Source: Inia geoffrensis
Taxonomy: Eukaryota > Chordata > Mammalia > Artiodactyla > Iniidae
Direction: 5' to 3'
NCBI GenBank assembly: GCA_036417435.1
Contig: CM070899.1
Span: forward strand, 150,116,237-150,180,236
DNA: 64,000 nucleotides
Shown: positions 36,891 through 50,500 of the stretch, in pieces
Numbering within the stretch: position 1 is the stretch's first letter
Layout of the letters: each line of letters starts with the position of its first letter
The notes under the pieces: generated by a model
Told to the model about the DNA's origin: nothing
The model's input: the letters and a program-made list of their open reading frames with translations, nothing else
Databases searched by the model: none
Program-made: the position numbers and the translations under genes

Positions 36891-39800
36891 GACATAATCT
36901 TATGTGGGGTTTTCCTGGCACATTCCATTCTAATTTACAACCTGGGAACATGACTTCCAGGAAGGCTCTGCTGCTCTAGTCATCAGATTTGGGAATGGAG
37001 AAATGCTGCCGCCTTGTGGCCATTTCGCACAATAGCACCTTTAAACTCAGTGCTAATGGTCACTAAATATTCACACTCATTGCTGGCCTGTAAATGACAC
37101 CTGCCCTCAAAAAAAATCCTGGGGTCGAAAATCGGCCAAAAAATTCAAAAGAGGGCAACCTTCCGAGAAGACAATTTCAAGAGGTTTACTGTACTCACAG
37201 TTTTTTTTTCTGTTTATCACAGATATAAAAAGGTGTGGAAAAATGCTGAACAGAATTATTAAAGACATGCAAATCCCAATTACAAAAACATATCAGCTCA
37301 CACCAGTCAGAATGGCCGTGAGCAAAATTTCTGCAAAAAATAAATTCTGTAGGGGCTGTGGAGAAATGCATACCCGCGGTTCAAACAGGAACATGGTAAG
37401 AGCCAGTAATGGAAACACAAACAAGGTGCCTTGAAAAGGTAAATATTGAGCTACCATTCAATCAGGCATACCCACTTCAGGGCCTATCGCCTCAGAGGAT
37501 GAAAATGAAACAGCCACAGGATAGCAATCCTGCACTCCAGCTATATTTACCATATCCAAGCTTTGGAAGCAAAGAAAATGTCCATCAACAGGGGAATGCA
37601 CAAGGAAGAAGTGGTCCATGTACACAATGGCATATGGCTCCAATACCAAATATAAATTCAAATTAAAAAACAAACATAAGTAAGGAGACATCAGCATTGG
37701 GTGGATTATCCGGGCACATTCCACTCTAATTTATAACCAAGGAACACCACTGGCAAGAAGGTCTGTCTCCCTTGTTACCAGAGTGGGGAAAGCAGAAATG
37801 CTGCCGCCCTCTGGCCGTTACCTGCAACAGCAGCCTTAAGACCTGAGCTAAGGGTCACTTTATATGCACAAGTACTGGAGGACTGTAAATGAACCTGCCC
37901 TCAAAATGTCTTGAGGGAGGTAATGCCCAAAATATTACAAATTGCAGCACATACTTCAGGAAAATGACATGAAGAGGTAAGCTGCACCCACAGATTGAGG
38001 AAAAAACGGACATGCCTGAAAACTCAATTTCAAGGGGTTAGGAGACCCATGCAAATCCAACCACAAAGAGGTATCAGCTCACACCAGGCAGAATAAACAT
38101 CAGAAAAAAACACAAACAGTAAATGCTGAAGGGGTTGTGGAGAAGGGCATACCCTCAACTTTAAGTGGGACATAACCTGGTAAGAGCCACAAATGAGAAC
38201 AGAATGGACGTGCCTTTACAAGGTGAACATTGAGCTACCATATGATCCAGCAGGCCCACTCCTGGGCCTATAAGCTAAGAAGACAGATTTGGAAAGACAC
38301 AGGCAGGCAAATCTGCATTCCAACTCTATTACAGTAGGCAAGACATGAAAGCAAGCAAAATGTCCATCAACGCATGAGTGGACAAAGAAGAACTGGTATA
38401 TGTACACACGGATATTAGCCTAGGAAAAAATGACACAATTCCATTTGCAGCACCATAGATGAGTCTAGACGTAATCACGCAACTTGTAGTTAGTCAGAAA
38501 GAGAAAGACACATATCCTAGGATATCACTTTTAGGTGTTACCTAAAAATTGATACCAGTGAAGAGATTTCCACAGAGAAAGACAATCACAGATTCATTAA
38601 ACAAACTTATGGTTCACCAATGGAAAGGTGTGAGAATTGGATACTTTAGGCTATTGTGGTTAAGACACATGTACAAACACAGGTGAAGTATATAATCACC
38701 AAAGACCATGGGAAAAGGATGCCAGGAAGAATAGACACATGGATATGTGTAAAAGAACCACATCTTGCACACGTACAACAAGCATAACATTGTAATCAAA
38801 CTTGCTGTGATAAAAAAATAAAAATTAAATTAATAAAACGAACAACAAGCAGTGAGACATAAACTTAAGGCACTGTTTCCTGGCATCTTCCATTCCAATT
38901 TGCAGCATACAACACGATTTCCATGGAGACTCTGTTGCCCTAGTAAACAGATTTTATAAAGGAGAACTGCTGCCACATTGTGGCCGTTTCACACAACAGC
39001 AGCTTTAAACCCAGGGCTAATGGTCAGTTCATACTCAAAATAATTACAGGCCTGTAAATGACAACTGCCCTGAAAACAAATCCTGGGGTCGTATATCGAC
39101 CAAAAAATTCAAGAGACATCCACAACTCAAAACGACAATTTCAAGAGGTCATTATACACACATTTGTCTTCTCTTACTTTTTCTTTCTTTTTTTTTTTTT
39201 GGTAAAACAAATGGGAATGGGAAAATGCTTAACATCAGGAATTAATGAAGTCATGCAAATCCAATCTACAAAAACGTTCACCTCACAACCGTCAGAATGA
39301 TCATCATGCAAAAACGTGTATAAAGAATAAATGCTGAAGGGGTTTTAGAGAACGGCGTACCCTCTTGCTGCTGTTGGGATGTAACCTGGTAACAGCCAGT
39401 ATTGAGAACAGAATGGAGGTGCATTGCAAGGTAAAAATTGAGCTACCATATGATCTGGTAGGCCCACTGTTGGGCCTATCTCCTGAATAGACTAGAATCA
39501 AAAAGGCACAGGCTGGCAATCCTGCACTCCAGCATCATGTACCATAGCCAAGAATTGGAAAAAACCAAAATGTCCATCAACAGATAAATGCACCAAAAAC
39601 AAGTGGTCCATGTACACAATGGAGTATTAGCCAAGGAAAAGAATGAAACATTGCCGTTGGCACCACCATAGAAGGATCTAGAAATAATCAGCCCACTTGA
39701 TCTAAGAAAGAACCCAAAAGACAGACATCCTATGACATCAGTTATAGGGGTTATCTAAATATTGAACCCATGAAATTATTTCCAAGAGAAGGACACACAT

Positions 39801-41309
39801 GGATTTAGAACACAAAAAATATATTTAACCACATGGAATGGTGTAAGGAACATATGAATTAGGATACGGGGGTTAGCAGACATGTACTAATACTTATGAA
39901 ATATATAATCACAAAATACCTATGGAATACCAAGAGAGGCCTACTCCACACTCTGTAATGACCTACACGGGAAAGGATCCAAAGATGAATAGATCGATGC
40001 CTAGATATAATGAACCAGATTCTGTACACCTAGAACACACACAATACTTTTATCAAATTTGCTCTGATAGTAAATAAAAATTAAATTTAAAACACAAGAA
40101 GTAAGGAGGTTTAAGCTCTTGGGGGTTTGCCCTGGCACATTTCTCTCGAATTTTAAGCCTGCTAACACAATTTCCAGGAAGGCTCTCTTGCCCCAAAACC
40201 CAGATTTGGAAATGTAGGAATGCTGCCGCCTTGTGGCCGTTTCCCGCTAAAGCGGCTTTAAACCCACAGCTAACAGTCACTGAACACTCACAAGGACTCA
40301 GGGCAGTAAAGGATACGTGACCTCAAAAAATGTCCTGGGCTGGGAATGGCCAAAAAAATTAAACACAGGCAAAGGTTTCAAGGAGATAGTATGAAGAGGC
40401 AAGTTTTACTCACTCTTTTTCCAAAAAAGAAAAATGGATAACAGCTCAACATCAGGGAATATTAGACTCATGCAAATCTAATTTACAAAAAGGATTCAAC
40501 TCACACAAGTCAACTACCATCCGCAAAAAGTCAACAAACAATAAATGCCGAAGGGGTTTTAGAGAACTGCGTACCCTCTAACTGCTGGTGAGATGTAAAG
40601 TGGTAACAGCCCATAATGAGAACAGAAAGGAGTTGCATTTAAAAGTACAAATTGAGCCAGCATTCCATCCAGCAGGGCCACCGCTGAGCTTCTCACCTGA
40701 GAAGACCAGAGTCGAGAAGACCCAGGCTGCAACAGCCGCACTGCAGCCATTTTCACAATAGCCAAGACACGGAAGCAAGCAAAACGTCCATCAACACGTG
40801 AATGGATAAAGAAGTGGTCTATGTACACAAAGGCATATTAACAATGGAAAACAATGAAACACTGCTCTTTGAGGCACCATAGAGGAGCCTAGAGATAATC
40901 ACAGAACATGAGGTAAGTCGGAAAGCAAAAGACATATATCCTATGATATCACTTATAGGCGTCATCTAACAACTGACAAAAATGAACACATTTCCACAGA
41001 GAAAGACACTCACAGACGAAGAAAACAAACTACGCTTATCTAAAAGGAAAGGTGGCAGAATGGATAAATTAAGATTAGGGTTATCAAAAGTATACAAATA
41101 CATATTAAATATACATATCAAAAAGACCGACCATATAGCAAGGAAGGTCTACAGAACACTAGGCAATAATTTACATGGGAAGGGGATTTGTACATGAATA
41201 TATATACATACATGGTACAAATGAACCAGACTGTGTACACGTAAGACAAAACACATTCTAATCGTTAGCCGGGTTAAAAAAAATTAAAACATCGAACAAG
41301 AAGTAATGT
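36891..41309. repeat. Unit 10, Type 2 (no SINE)
   Basis: A 36891-37686, B 37687-38855, C 38856-40107, D 40108-41309. CTCF-like sites begin at 37004, 37799, 38968 and 40221. The A palindrome is broken to GGTCGAAAATCGGCC at 37123-37137. The empty SINE site is at 40856-40870. Confidence 0.92.
40856..40870. other. Empty SINE target site, unit 10
   Basis: A single gaaacactgctcttt followed by gaggcacc. Confidence 0.88.
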
Positions 41310-43309
41310 GACATAATCTTATGTGGGGTTTTCCTGGCACATTCCATTCTAATTTACAACCTGGGAACATGACTTCCAGGAAGGCTCTGCTGCTCTAGTC
41401 ATCAGATTTGGGAATGGAGAAATGCTGCCGCCTTGTGGCCATTTCGCACAATAGCACCTTTAAACTCAGTGCTAATGGTCACTAAATATTCACACTCATT
41501 GCTGGCCTGTAAATGACACCTGCCCTCAAAAAAAATCCTGGGGTCGAAAATCGACCAAAAAATTCAAAAGAGGGCAACCTTCCGAGAAGACAATTTCAAG
41601 AGGTTTACTGTACTCACAGTTTTTTTTTCTGTTTTTTTTCCACAGATATAAAAAGGTGTGGAAAAATGCTGAACAGAATTATTAAAGACATGCAAATCCC
41701 AATTACAAAAACATATCAGCTCACACCAGTCAGAATGGCCGTGAGCAAAATTTCTGCAAAAAATAAATTCTGTAGGGGCTGTGGAGAAATGCATACCCTC
41801 GGTTCAAACAGGAACATGGTAAGAGCCAGTAATGGAAACACAAACAAGGTGCCTTGAAAAGGTAAATATTGAGCTACCATTCAATCAGGCATACCCACTT
41901 CAGGGCCTATCGCCTCAGAGGATGAAAATGAAAAAGCCACAGGATAGCAATCCTGCACTCCAGCTATATTTACCATATCCAAGCTTTGGAAGCAAAGAAA
42001 ATGTCCATCAACAGGGGAATGCACAAGGAAGAAGTGGTCCATGTACACAATGGCATATGGCTCCAATACCAAATATAAATTCAAATTAAAATACAAACAT
42101 AAGTAAGGAGACATCAGCATTGGGTGGATTATCCGGACACATTCCACTCTAATTTATAACCAAGGAACACCACTGGGAAGAAGGTCTGTCTCCCTTGTTA
42201 CCAGAGTGGGGAAAGCAGAAATGCTGCTGCCCTCTGGCCATTACCTGCAACAGCAGCCTTAAGACCTGAGCTAAGGGTCACTTTATATGCACAAGTACTG
42301 GAGGACTGTAAATGAACCTGCCCTCAAAATGTCTTCAGGGAGGTAATGCCCAAAATATTACAAATTGCAGCACATACTTCAGGAAAATGACATGAAGAGG
42401 TAAGCTGCACCCACAGATTGAGGAAAAAATGGACATGCCTGAAAACTCAATTTCAAGGGGTTAGGAGACCCATGCAAATCCAACCACAAAGAGGTATCAG
42501 CTCACACCAGGCAGAATAAACATCAGAAGAAACCACAAACAGTAAATGCTGAAGGGGTTGTGGAGAAGGGCATACCCTCAACTTTAAGTGGGACGTAACC
42601 TGGTAAGAGCCGCAAATGAGAACAGAATGGACGTGCCTTTACAAGGTGAACATTGAGCTACCATATGACCCAGCAGGCCCACTCCTGGGCCTATAAGCTA
42701 AGAAGACAGATTTGGAAAGACACAGGCAGGCAAATCTGCATTGCAACTCTATTACAGTAGCCAAGACATGAAAGCAACCAAAACATCCATCAACACGTGA
42801 GTGGACAAAGAAGAACTGGTATATGTACACACGGATATTAGCCAAGGAAAAAATGACACAATTCCATTTGCAGCACCATAGATGAGTCTAGACGTAATCA
42901 CGCAACTTGTAGTTAGTCAGAAAGAGAAAGACACATATCCTAGGATATCACTTATAGGTGTTACCTCAAAATTGATACCAGTGAAGAGATTTCCACAGAG
43001 AAAGGCAATCACGGATTCATTAAACAAACTTATGGTTCACCAATGGAAAGGTGTGAGAATTGGATACTTTAGGCTCTTGTGGTTAAGACACATGTACAAA
43101 CAGAGGTGAAGTATATAATCACCAAAGACCATGGGAAAAGGATCCCAGGAAGAAAAGACACATGGATATGTGTAAAAGAACCACATCTTGCACACGTACC
43201 ACAAGCATAACATTGTAATCAAACTTGCTGTGATAAAAAAATAAAAATTAAATTAATAAAACGAACAACAAGCAGCGAGACATAAACTGAAGGCACTGTT
43301 TCCTGGCAT

Positions 43310-43322
43310 CTTCCAGGAAGAT
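43310..43322. other. C/D deletion junction, unit 11
   Basis: Same fusion sequence as in units 7 and 12, so all three descend from a single deletion. Confidence 0.75.
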
Positions 43323-43955
43323 GCTGCCGCCTTGTGGCCGTTTCCCGCTAAAGCGGCTTTAAACCCACAGCTAACAGTCACTTAACACTCACAAGGACTC
43401 AGGGCAGTAAAGGACACGTGACCTCAAAAAATGTCCTGGGCTGGGAATGGCCAAAAAAATTAAACACAGGCAAAGGTTTCAAGGAGATAGTATGAAGAGG
43501 CAAGTTTTACTCACTCTTTCTCCAAAAAAGAAAAATGGATAACAGCTCAACATCAGGGATTATTAGACTCATGCAAATCTAATTTAAAAAAAGGATTCAA
43601 CTCACACAATCAACTACCATCCGCAAAAAGTCAACAAACAATAAATGCCGAAGGGGTTTTAGAGAACTGCGTACCCTCTAACTGCTGGTGAGATGTAAAG
43701 TGGTAACAGCCCATAATGAGAACAGAAAGGAGTTGCATTTAAAAGTACAAATTAAGCCAGCATTCCATCCAGCAGGGCCACCGCTGAGCTTCTCACCTGA
43801 GAAGACCAGAGTCGAGAAGACCCAGGCTGCAACAGCCGCACTGCAGCCATTTTCACAATAGCCAAGACACGGAAGCAAGCAAAACGTCCATCAACACGTG
43901 AATGGATAAAGAAGTGGTCTATGTACACAAAGCCATATTAACAACGGAAAACAAT

Positions 43956-43970
43956 GAAACACTGCTCTTT
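43956..43970. other. Empty SINE target site, unit 11
   Basis: A single gaaacactgctcttt; upstream the L1 part reads 'acaacggaaaac' (Type 3 variant). Confidence 0.88.
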
Positions 43971-46405
43971 GAGGCACCATAGAGGAGCCTAGAGATAATC
44001 ACAGAACATGAGGTAAGTCGGAAAGCAAAAGACGTATATCCTATGATATCACTTGTAGGTGTCATCTAACAACTGACAAAAATGAACACATTTCCACAGA
44101 GAAAGACACTCACAGACGAAGAAAACAAACTACGCTTATCTAAAAGGAAAGGTGGCGGAATGGATAAATTAAGACTAGGGTTATCAAAAGTATACAAATA
44201 CATATTAAATATACATATCAAAAAGACCGACCATATAGCAAGGAAGGGCTACAGAACACTAGGCAATAATTTACATGGGAAGTGGATTTGTACATGAATA
44301 TATATACATGCATGGTACAAATGAACCAGACTGTGTACACGTAAGACAAAAAACATTCTAATCATTAGCCGGGTTAAAAAAAATTAAAACATCGAACAAG
44401 AAGTAATGTGACATAATCTTATGTGGGGTTTTCCTGGCACATTCCATTCTAATTTACAACCTGGGAACATGACTTCCAGGAAGGCTCTGCTGCTCTAGTC
44501 ATCAGATTTGGGAATGGAGAAATGCTGCCGCCTTGTGGCCATTTCGCACAATAGCAGCTTTAAACTCAGTGCTAATGGTCACTAAATATTCACACTCATT
44601 GCTGGCCTGTAAATGACACCTGCCCTCAAAAAAAATCCTGGGGTCGAAAATCGACCAAAAAATTCAAAAGAGGGCAACCTTCCGAGAAGACAATTTCAAG
44701 AGGTTTACTGTACTCACAGTTTTTTTTTCTGTTTATCACAGATATAAAAAGGTGTGGAAAAATGCTGAACAGAATTATTAAAGACATGCAAATCCCAATT
44801 ACAAAAACATATCAGCTCACACCAGTCAGAATGGCCGTGAGCAAAATTTCTGCAAAAAATAAATTCTGTAGGGGCTGTGGAGAAATGCATACCCTCGGTT
44901 CAAACAGGAACATGGTAAGAGCCAGTAATGGAAACACAAACAAGGTGCCTTGAAAAGGTAAATATTGAGCTACCATTCAATCAGGCATACCCACTTCAGG
45001 GCCTATCGCCTCAGAGGATGAAAATGAAAAAGCCACAGGATAGCAATCCTGCACTCCAGCTATATTTACCATATCCAAGCTTTGGAAGCAAAGAAAATGT
45101 CCATCAACAGGGGAATGCACAAGGAAGAAGTGGTCCATGTACACAATGGCATATGGCTCCAATACCAAATATAAATTCAAATTAAAAAACAAACATAAGT
45201 AAGGAGACATCAGCATTGGGTGGATTATCCGGACACATTCCACTCTAATTTATAACCAAGGAACACCACTGGGAAGAAGGTCTGTCTCCCTTGTTACCAG
45301 AGTGGGGAAAGCAGAAATGCTGCTGCCCTCTGGCCGTTACCTGCAACAGCAGCCTTAAGACCTGAGCTAAGGGTCACTTTATATGCACAAGTACTGGAGG
45401 ACTGTAAATGAACCTGCCCTCAAAATGTCTTCAGGGAGGTAATGCCCAAAATATTACAAATTGCAGCACATACTTCAGGAAAATGACATGAAGAGGTAAG
45501 CTGCACCCACAGATTGAGGAAAAAATGGACATGCCTGAAAACTCAATTTCAAGGGGTTAGGAGACCCATGCAAATCCAACCACAAAGAGGTATCAGCTCA
45601 CACCAGGCAGAATAAACATCAGAAGAAACCACAAACAGTAAATGCTGAAGGGGTTGTGGAGAAGGGCATACCCTCAACTTTAAGTGGGACGTAACCTGGT
45701 AAGAGCCGCAAATGAGAACAGAATGGACGTGCCTTTACAAGGTGAACATTGAGCTACCATATGACCCAGCAGGCCCACTCCTGGGCCTATAAGCTAAGAA
45801 GACAGATTTGGAAAGACACAGGCAGGCAAATCTGCATTGCAACTCTATTACAGTAGCCAAGACATGAAAGCAACCAAAACATCCATCAACACGTGAGTGG
45901 ACAAAGAAGAACTGGTATATGTACACACGGATATTAGCCAAGGAAAAAATGACACAATTCCATTTGCAGCACCATAGATGAGTCTAGGCGTAATCACGCA
46001 ACTTGTAGTTAGTCAGAAAGAGAAAGACACATATCCTAGGATATCACTTATAGGTGTTACCTCAAAATTGATACCAGTGAAGAGATTTCCACAGAGAAAG
46101 GCAATCACGGATTCATTAAACAAACTTATGGTTCACCAATGGAAAGGTGTGAGAATTGGATACTTTAGGCTCTTGTGGTTAAGACACATGTACAAACAGA
46201 GGTGAAGTATATAATCACCAAAGACCATGGGAAAAGGATCCCAGGAAGAAAAGACCCATGGATATGTGTAAAAGAACCACATCTTGCACACGTACCACAA
46301 GCATAACATTGTAATCAAACTTGCTGTGATAAAAAAATAAAAATTAAATTAATAAAACGAACAACAAGCAGCGAGACATAAACTGAAGGCACTGTTTCCT
46401 GGCAT

Positions 46406-46418
46406 CTTCCAGGAAGAT
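46406..46418. other. C/D deletion junction, unit 12
   Basis: Same fusion as in units 7 and 11; the D CTCF-like site starts at once after it. Confidence 0.75.
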
Positions 46419-47051
46419 GCTGCCGCCTTGTGGCCGTTTCCCGCTAAAGCGGCTTTAAACCCACAGCTAACAGTCACTTAACACTCACAAGGACTCAGGG
46501 CAGTAAAGGACACGTGACCTCAAAAAATGTCCTGGGCTGGGAATGGCCAAAAAAATTAAACACAGGCAAAGGTTTCAAGGAGATAGTATGAAGAGGCAAG
46601 TTTTACTCACTCTTTCTCCAAAAAAGAAAAATGGATAACAGCTCAACATCAGGGATTATTAGACTCATGCAAATCTAATTTAAAAAAAGGATTCAACTCA
46701 CACAATCAACTACCATCCGCAAAAAGTCAACAAACAATAAATGCCGAAGGGGTTTTAGAGAACTGCGTACCCTCTAACTGCTGGTGAGATGTAAAGTGGT
46801 AACAGCCCATAATGAGAACAGAAAGGAGTTGCATTTAAAAGTACAAATTAAGCCAGCATTCCATCCAGCAGGGCCACCGCTGAGCTTCTCACCTGAGAAG
46901 ACCAGAGTCGAGAAGACCCAGGCTGCAACAGCCGCACTGCAGCCATTTTCACAATAGCCAAGACACGGAAGCAAGCAAAACGTCCATCAACACGTGAATG
47001 GATAAAGAAGTGGTCTATGTACACAAAGCCATATTAACAACGGAAAACAAT

Positions 47052-47066
47052 GAAACACTGCTCTTT
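47052..47066. other. Empty SINE target site, unit 12
   Basis: A single gaaacactgctcttt. The last empty site before the SINE-bearing units resume. Confidence 0.88.
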
Positions 47067-47505
47067 GAGGCACCATAGAGGAGCCTAGAGATAATCACAG
47101 AACATGAGGTAAGTCGGAAAGCAAAAGACGTATATCCTATGATATCACTTGTAGGTGTCATCTAACAACTGACAAAAATGAACACATTTCCACAGAGAAA
47201 GACACTCACAGACGAAGAAAACAAACTACGCTTATCTAAAAGGAAAGGTGGCGGAATGGATAAATTAAGACTAGGGTTATCAAAAGTATACAAATACATA
47301 TTAAATATACATATCAAAAAGACCGACCATATAGCAAGGAAGGGCTACAGAACACTAGGCAATAATTTACATGGGAAGTGGATTTGTACATGAATATATA
47401 TACATGCATGGTACAAATGAACCAGACTGTGTACACGTAAGACAAAAAACATTCTAATCATTAGCCGGGTTAAAAAAAATTAAAACATCGAACAAGAAGT
47501 AATGT

Positions 47506-50500
47506 GACATAATCTTATGTGGGGTTTTCCTGGCACATTCCATTCTAATTTACAACCTGGGAACATGACTTCCAGGAAGGCTCTGCTGCTCTAGTCATCA
47601 GATTTGGGAATGGAGAAATGCTGCCGCCTTGTGGCCATTTCGCACAATAGCAGCTTTAAACTCAGTGCTAATGGTCACTAAATATTCACACTCATTGCTG
47701 GCCTGTAAATGACACCTGCCCTCAAAAAAAATCCTGGGGTCGAAAATCGACCAAAAAATTCAAAAGAGGGCAACCTTCCGAGAAGACAATTTCAAGAGGT
47801 TTACTGTACTCACAGTTTTTTTTTCTGTTTATCACAGATATAAAAAGGTGTGGAAAAATGCTGAACAGAATTATTAAAGACATGCAAATCCCAATTACAA
47901 AAACCTATCAGCTCACACCAGTCAGAATGGCCGTGAGCAAAATTTCTGCAAAAAATAAATTCTGTAGGGGCTGTGGAGAAATGCATACCCTCGGTTCAAA
48001 CAGGAACATGGTAAGAGCCAGTAATGGAAACACAAACAAGGTGCCTTGAAAAGGTAAATATTGAGCTACCATTCAATCAGGCATACCCACTTCAGGGCCT
48101 ATCGCCTCAGAGGATGAAAATGAAAAAGCCACAGGATAGCAATCCTGCACTCCAGCTATATTTACCATATCCAAGCTTTGGAAGCAAAGAAAATGTCCAT
48201 CAACAGGGGAATGCACAAGGAAGAAGTGGTCCATGTACACAATGGCATATGGCTCCAATACCAAATATAAATTCAAATTAAAAAACAAACATAAGTAAGG
48301 AGACATCAGCATTGGGTGGATTATCCGGGCACATTCCACTCTAATTTATAACCAAGGAACACCACTGGCAAGAAGGTCTGTCTCCCTTGTTACCAGAGTG
48401 GGGAAAGCAGAAATGCTGCCGCCCTCTGGCCGTTACCTGCAACAGCAGCCTTAAGACCTGAGCTAAGGGTCACTTTATGTGCACAAGTACTGGAGGACTG
48501 TAAATGAACCTGCCCTCAAAATGTCTTGAGGGAGGTAATGCCCAAAATATTACAAATTGCAGCACATACTTCAGGAAACCGATATGAAGAGGTAAGCTGC
48601 ACCCACAGATTGAGGAAAAAACGGACATGCCTGAAAACTCAATTTCAAGGGGTTAGGAGACCCATGCAAATCCAACCACAAAGAGGTATCAGCTCACACC
48701 AGGCAGAATAAACATCAGAAAAAAACACAAACAGTAAATGCTGAAGGGGTTGTGGAGAAGGGCATACCCTCAACTTTAAGTGGGACGTAACCTGGTAAGA
48801 GCCACAAATGAGAACAGAATGGACGTGCCGTTACAAGGTGAACATTGAGCTACCATATGATCCAGCAGGTCCACTCCTGGGCCTATAAGCTAAGAAGACA
48901 GATTTGGAAAGACACAGGCAGGCAAATCTGCATTGCAACTCTATTACAGTAGGCAAGACATGAAAGCAACCAAAACGTCCATCAACACATGAGTGGACAA
49001 AGAAGAACTGGTATATGTACACACGGATATTAGCCAAGGAAAAAATGACACAATTCCATTTGCAGCACCATAGATGAGTCTAGGCGTAATCACGCAACTT
49101 ATAGTTAGTCAGAAAGAGAAAGACACATATCCTAGGATATCACTTATCGGTGTTACCTAAAAATTGATACCAGTGAAGAGATTTCCACAGGGAAAGGCAA
49201 TCACAGAGTCATTAAACAATCTTATGGTTCACCAATGGAAAGGTGTGAGAATTGGATACTTTAGGCTATTGTGGTTAAGACACATATACAAACACAGGTG
49301 AAGTATATAATCACCAAAGACCATGGGAAAAGGATGCCAGGAAGAATAGACACATGGATATGTGTAAAAGAACCACATCTTGCACACGTACAACAAGCAT
49401 AACATTGTAATCAAACTTGCTGTGATAAAAAAATAAAAATTAAATTAATAAAACGAACAACAAGCAGTGAGACATAAACTTAAGGCACTGTTTCCTGGCA
49501 TCTTCCATTCCAATTTACAGCCTACAACACGATTTCCATGGAGACTCTGTTGCCCTAGTAAACAGATTTTATAAAGGAGAACTGCTGCCACATTGTGGCC
49601 GTTTCACACAACAGCAGCTTTAAACCCAGGGCTAATGGTCAGTTGATACTCAAAATAATTACAGGCCTGTAAATGACAACTGCCCTGAAAACAAATCCTG
49701 GGGTCGTATATCGACCAAAAAATTCAAGAAACATCCACAACTCAAAACGACAATTTCAAGAGGTCATTATACACACATTTGTCTTGTCTTACTTTTTCTT
49801 TCTTTTTTTTTTTTGGTAAAACAAATGGGAATGGGAAAATGCTTAACATCAGGAATTAATGAAGTCATGCAAATCCAATCTACAAAAACGTTCACCTCAC
49901 AACCGTCAAAATGATCATCATGCAAAAACGTGTATAAACAATAAATGCTGAAGGGGTTTTAGAGAACGGCATACCCTCTTGCTGCTGTTGGGATGTAACC
50001 TGGTAACAGCCAGTATTGAGAACAGAATGGAGGTGCATTGCAAGGTAAAAATTGAGCTACCATATGATCTGGTAGGCCCACTGTTGGGCCTATCTCCTGA
50101 ATAGACTAGAATCAAAAAGGCACAGGCTGGCAATCCTGCACTCCAGCATCATGTACCATAGCCAAGAATTGGAAAAAACCAAAATGTCCATCAACAGATA
50201 AATGCACCAAAAACAAGTGGTCCATGTACACAATGGAATATTAGCCAAGGAAAAGAATGAAACATTGCCGTTGGCACCACCATAGAAGGTTCTAGAAATA
50301 ATCAGCCCACTTGATCTAAGAAAGAACCCAAAAGACAGACATCCTATGACATCAGTTATAGGGGTTATCTAAATATTGAACCCATGAAATTATTTCCAAG
50401 AGAAGGACACACATGGATTTAGAACACAAAAAATATATTTAACCACATGGAATGGTGTAAGGAACATATGAATTAGGATACGGGGGTTAGCAGACATGTA

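Larger units (their letters stand above)
41310..44409. repeat. Unit 11, Type 3 (short)
   Basis: A 41310-42109, B 42110-43278, C/D fusion 43279-44409. CTCF-like sites begin at 41423, 42222 (B variant TGCTGCTGCCCTCTGGCCA) and 43322. The A poly-T is the doubled T-run form also seen in unit 7. The empty SINE site is at 43956-43970. Confidence 0.9.
44410..47505. repeat. Unit 12, Type 3 (short)
   Basis: A 44410-45205, B 45206-46374, C/D fusion 46375-47505. CTCF-like sites begin at 44523, 45318 (TG variant) and 46418. Almost identical to unit 11 apart from the A poly-T form, suggesting recent duplication. The empty SINE site is at 47052-47066. Confidence 0.9.
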
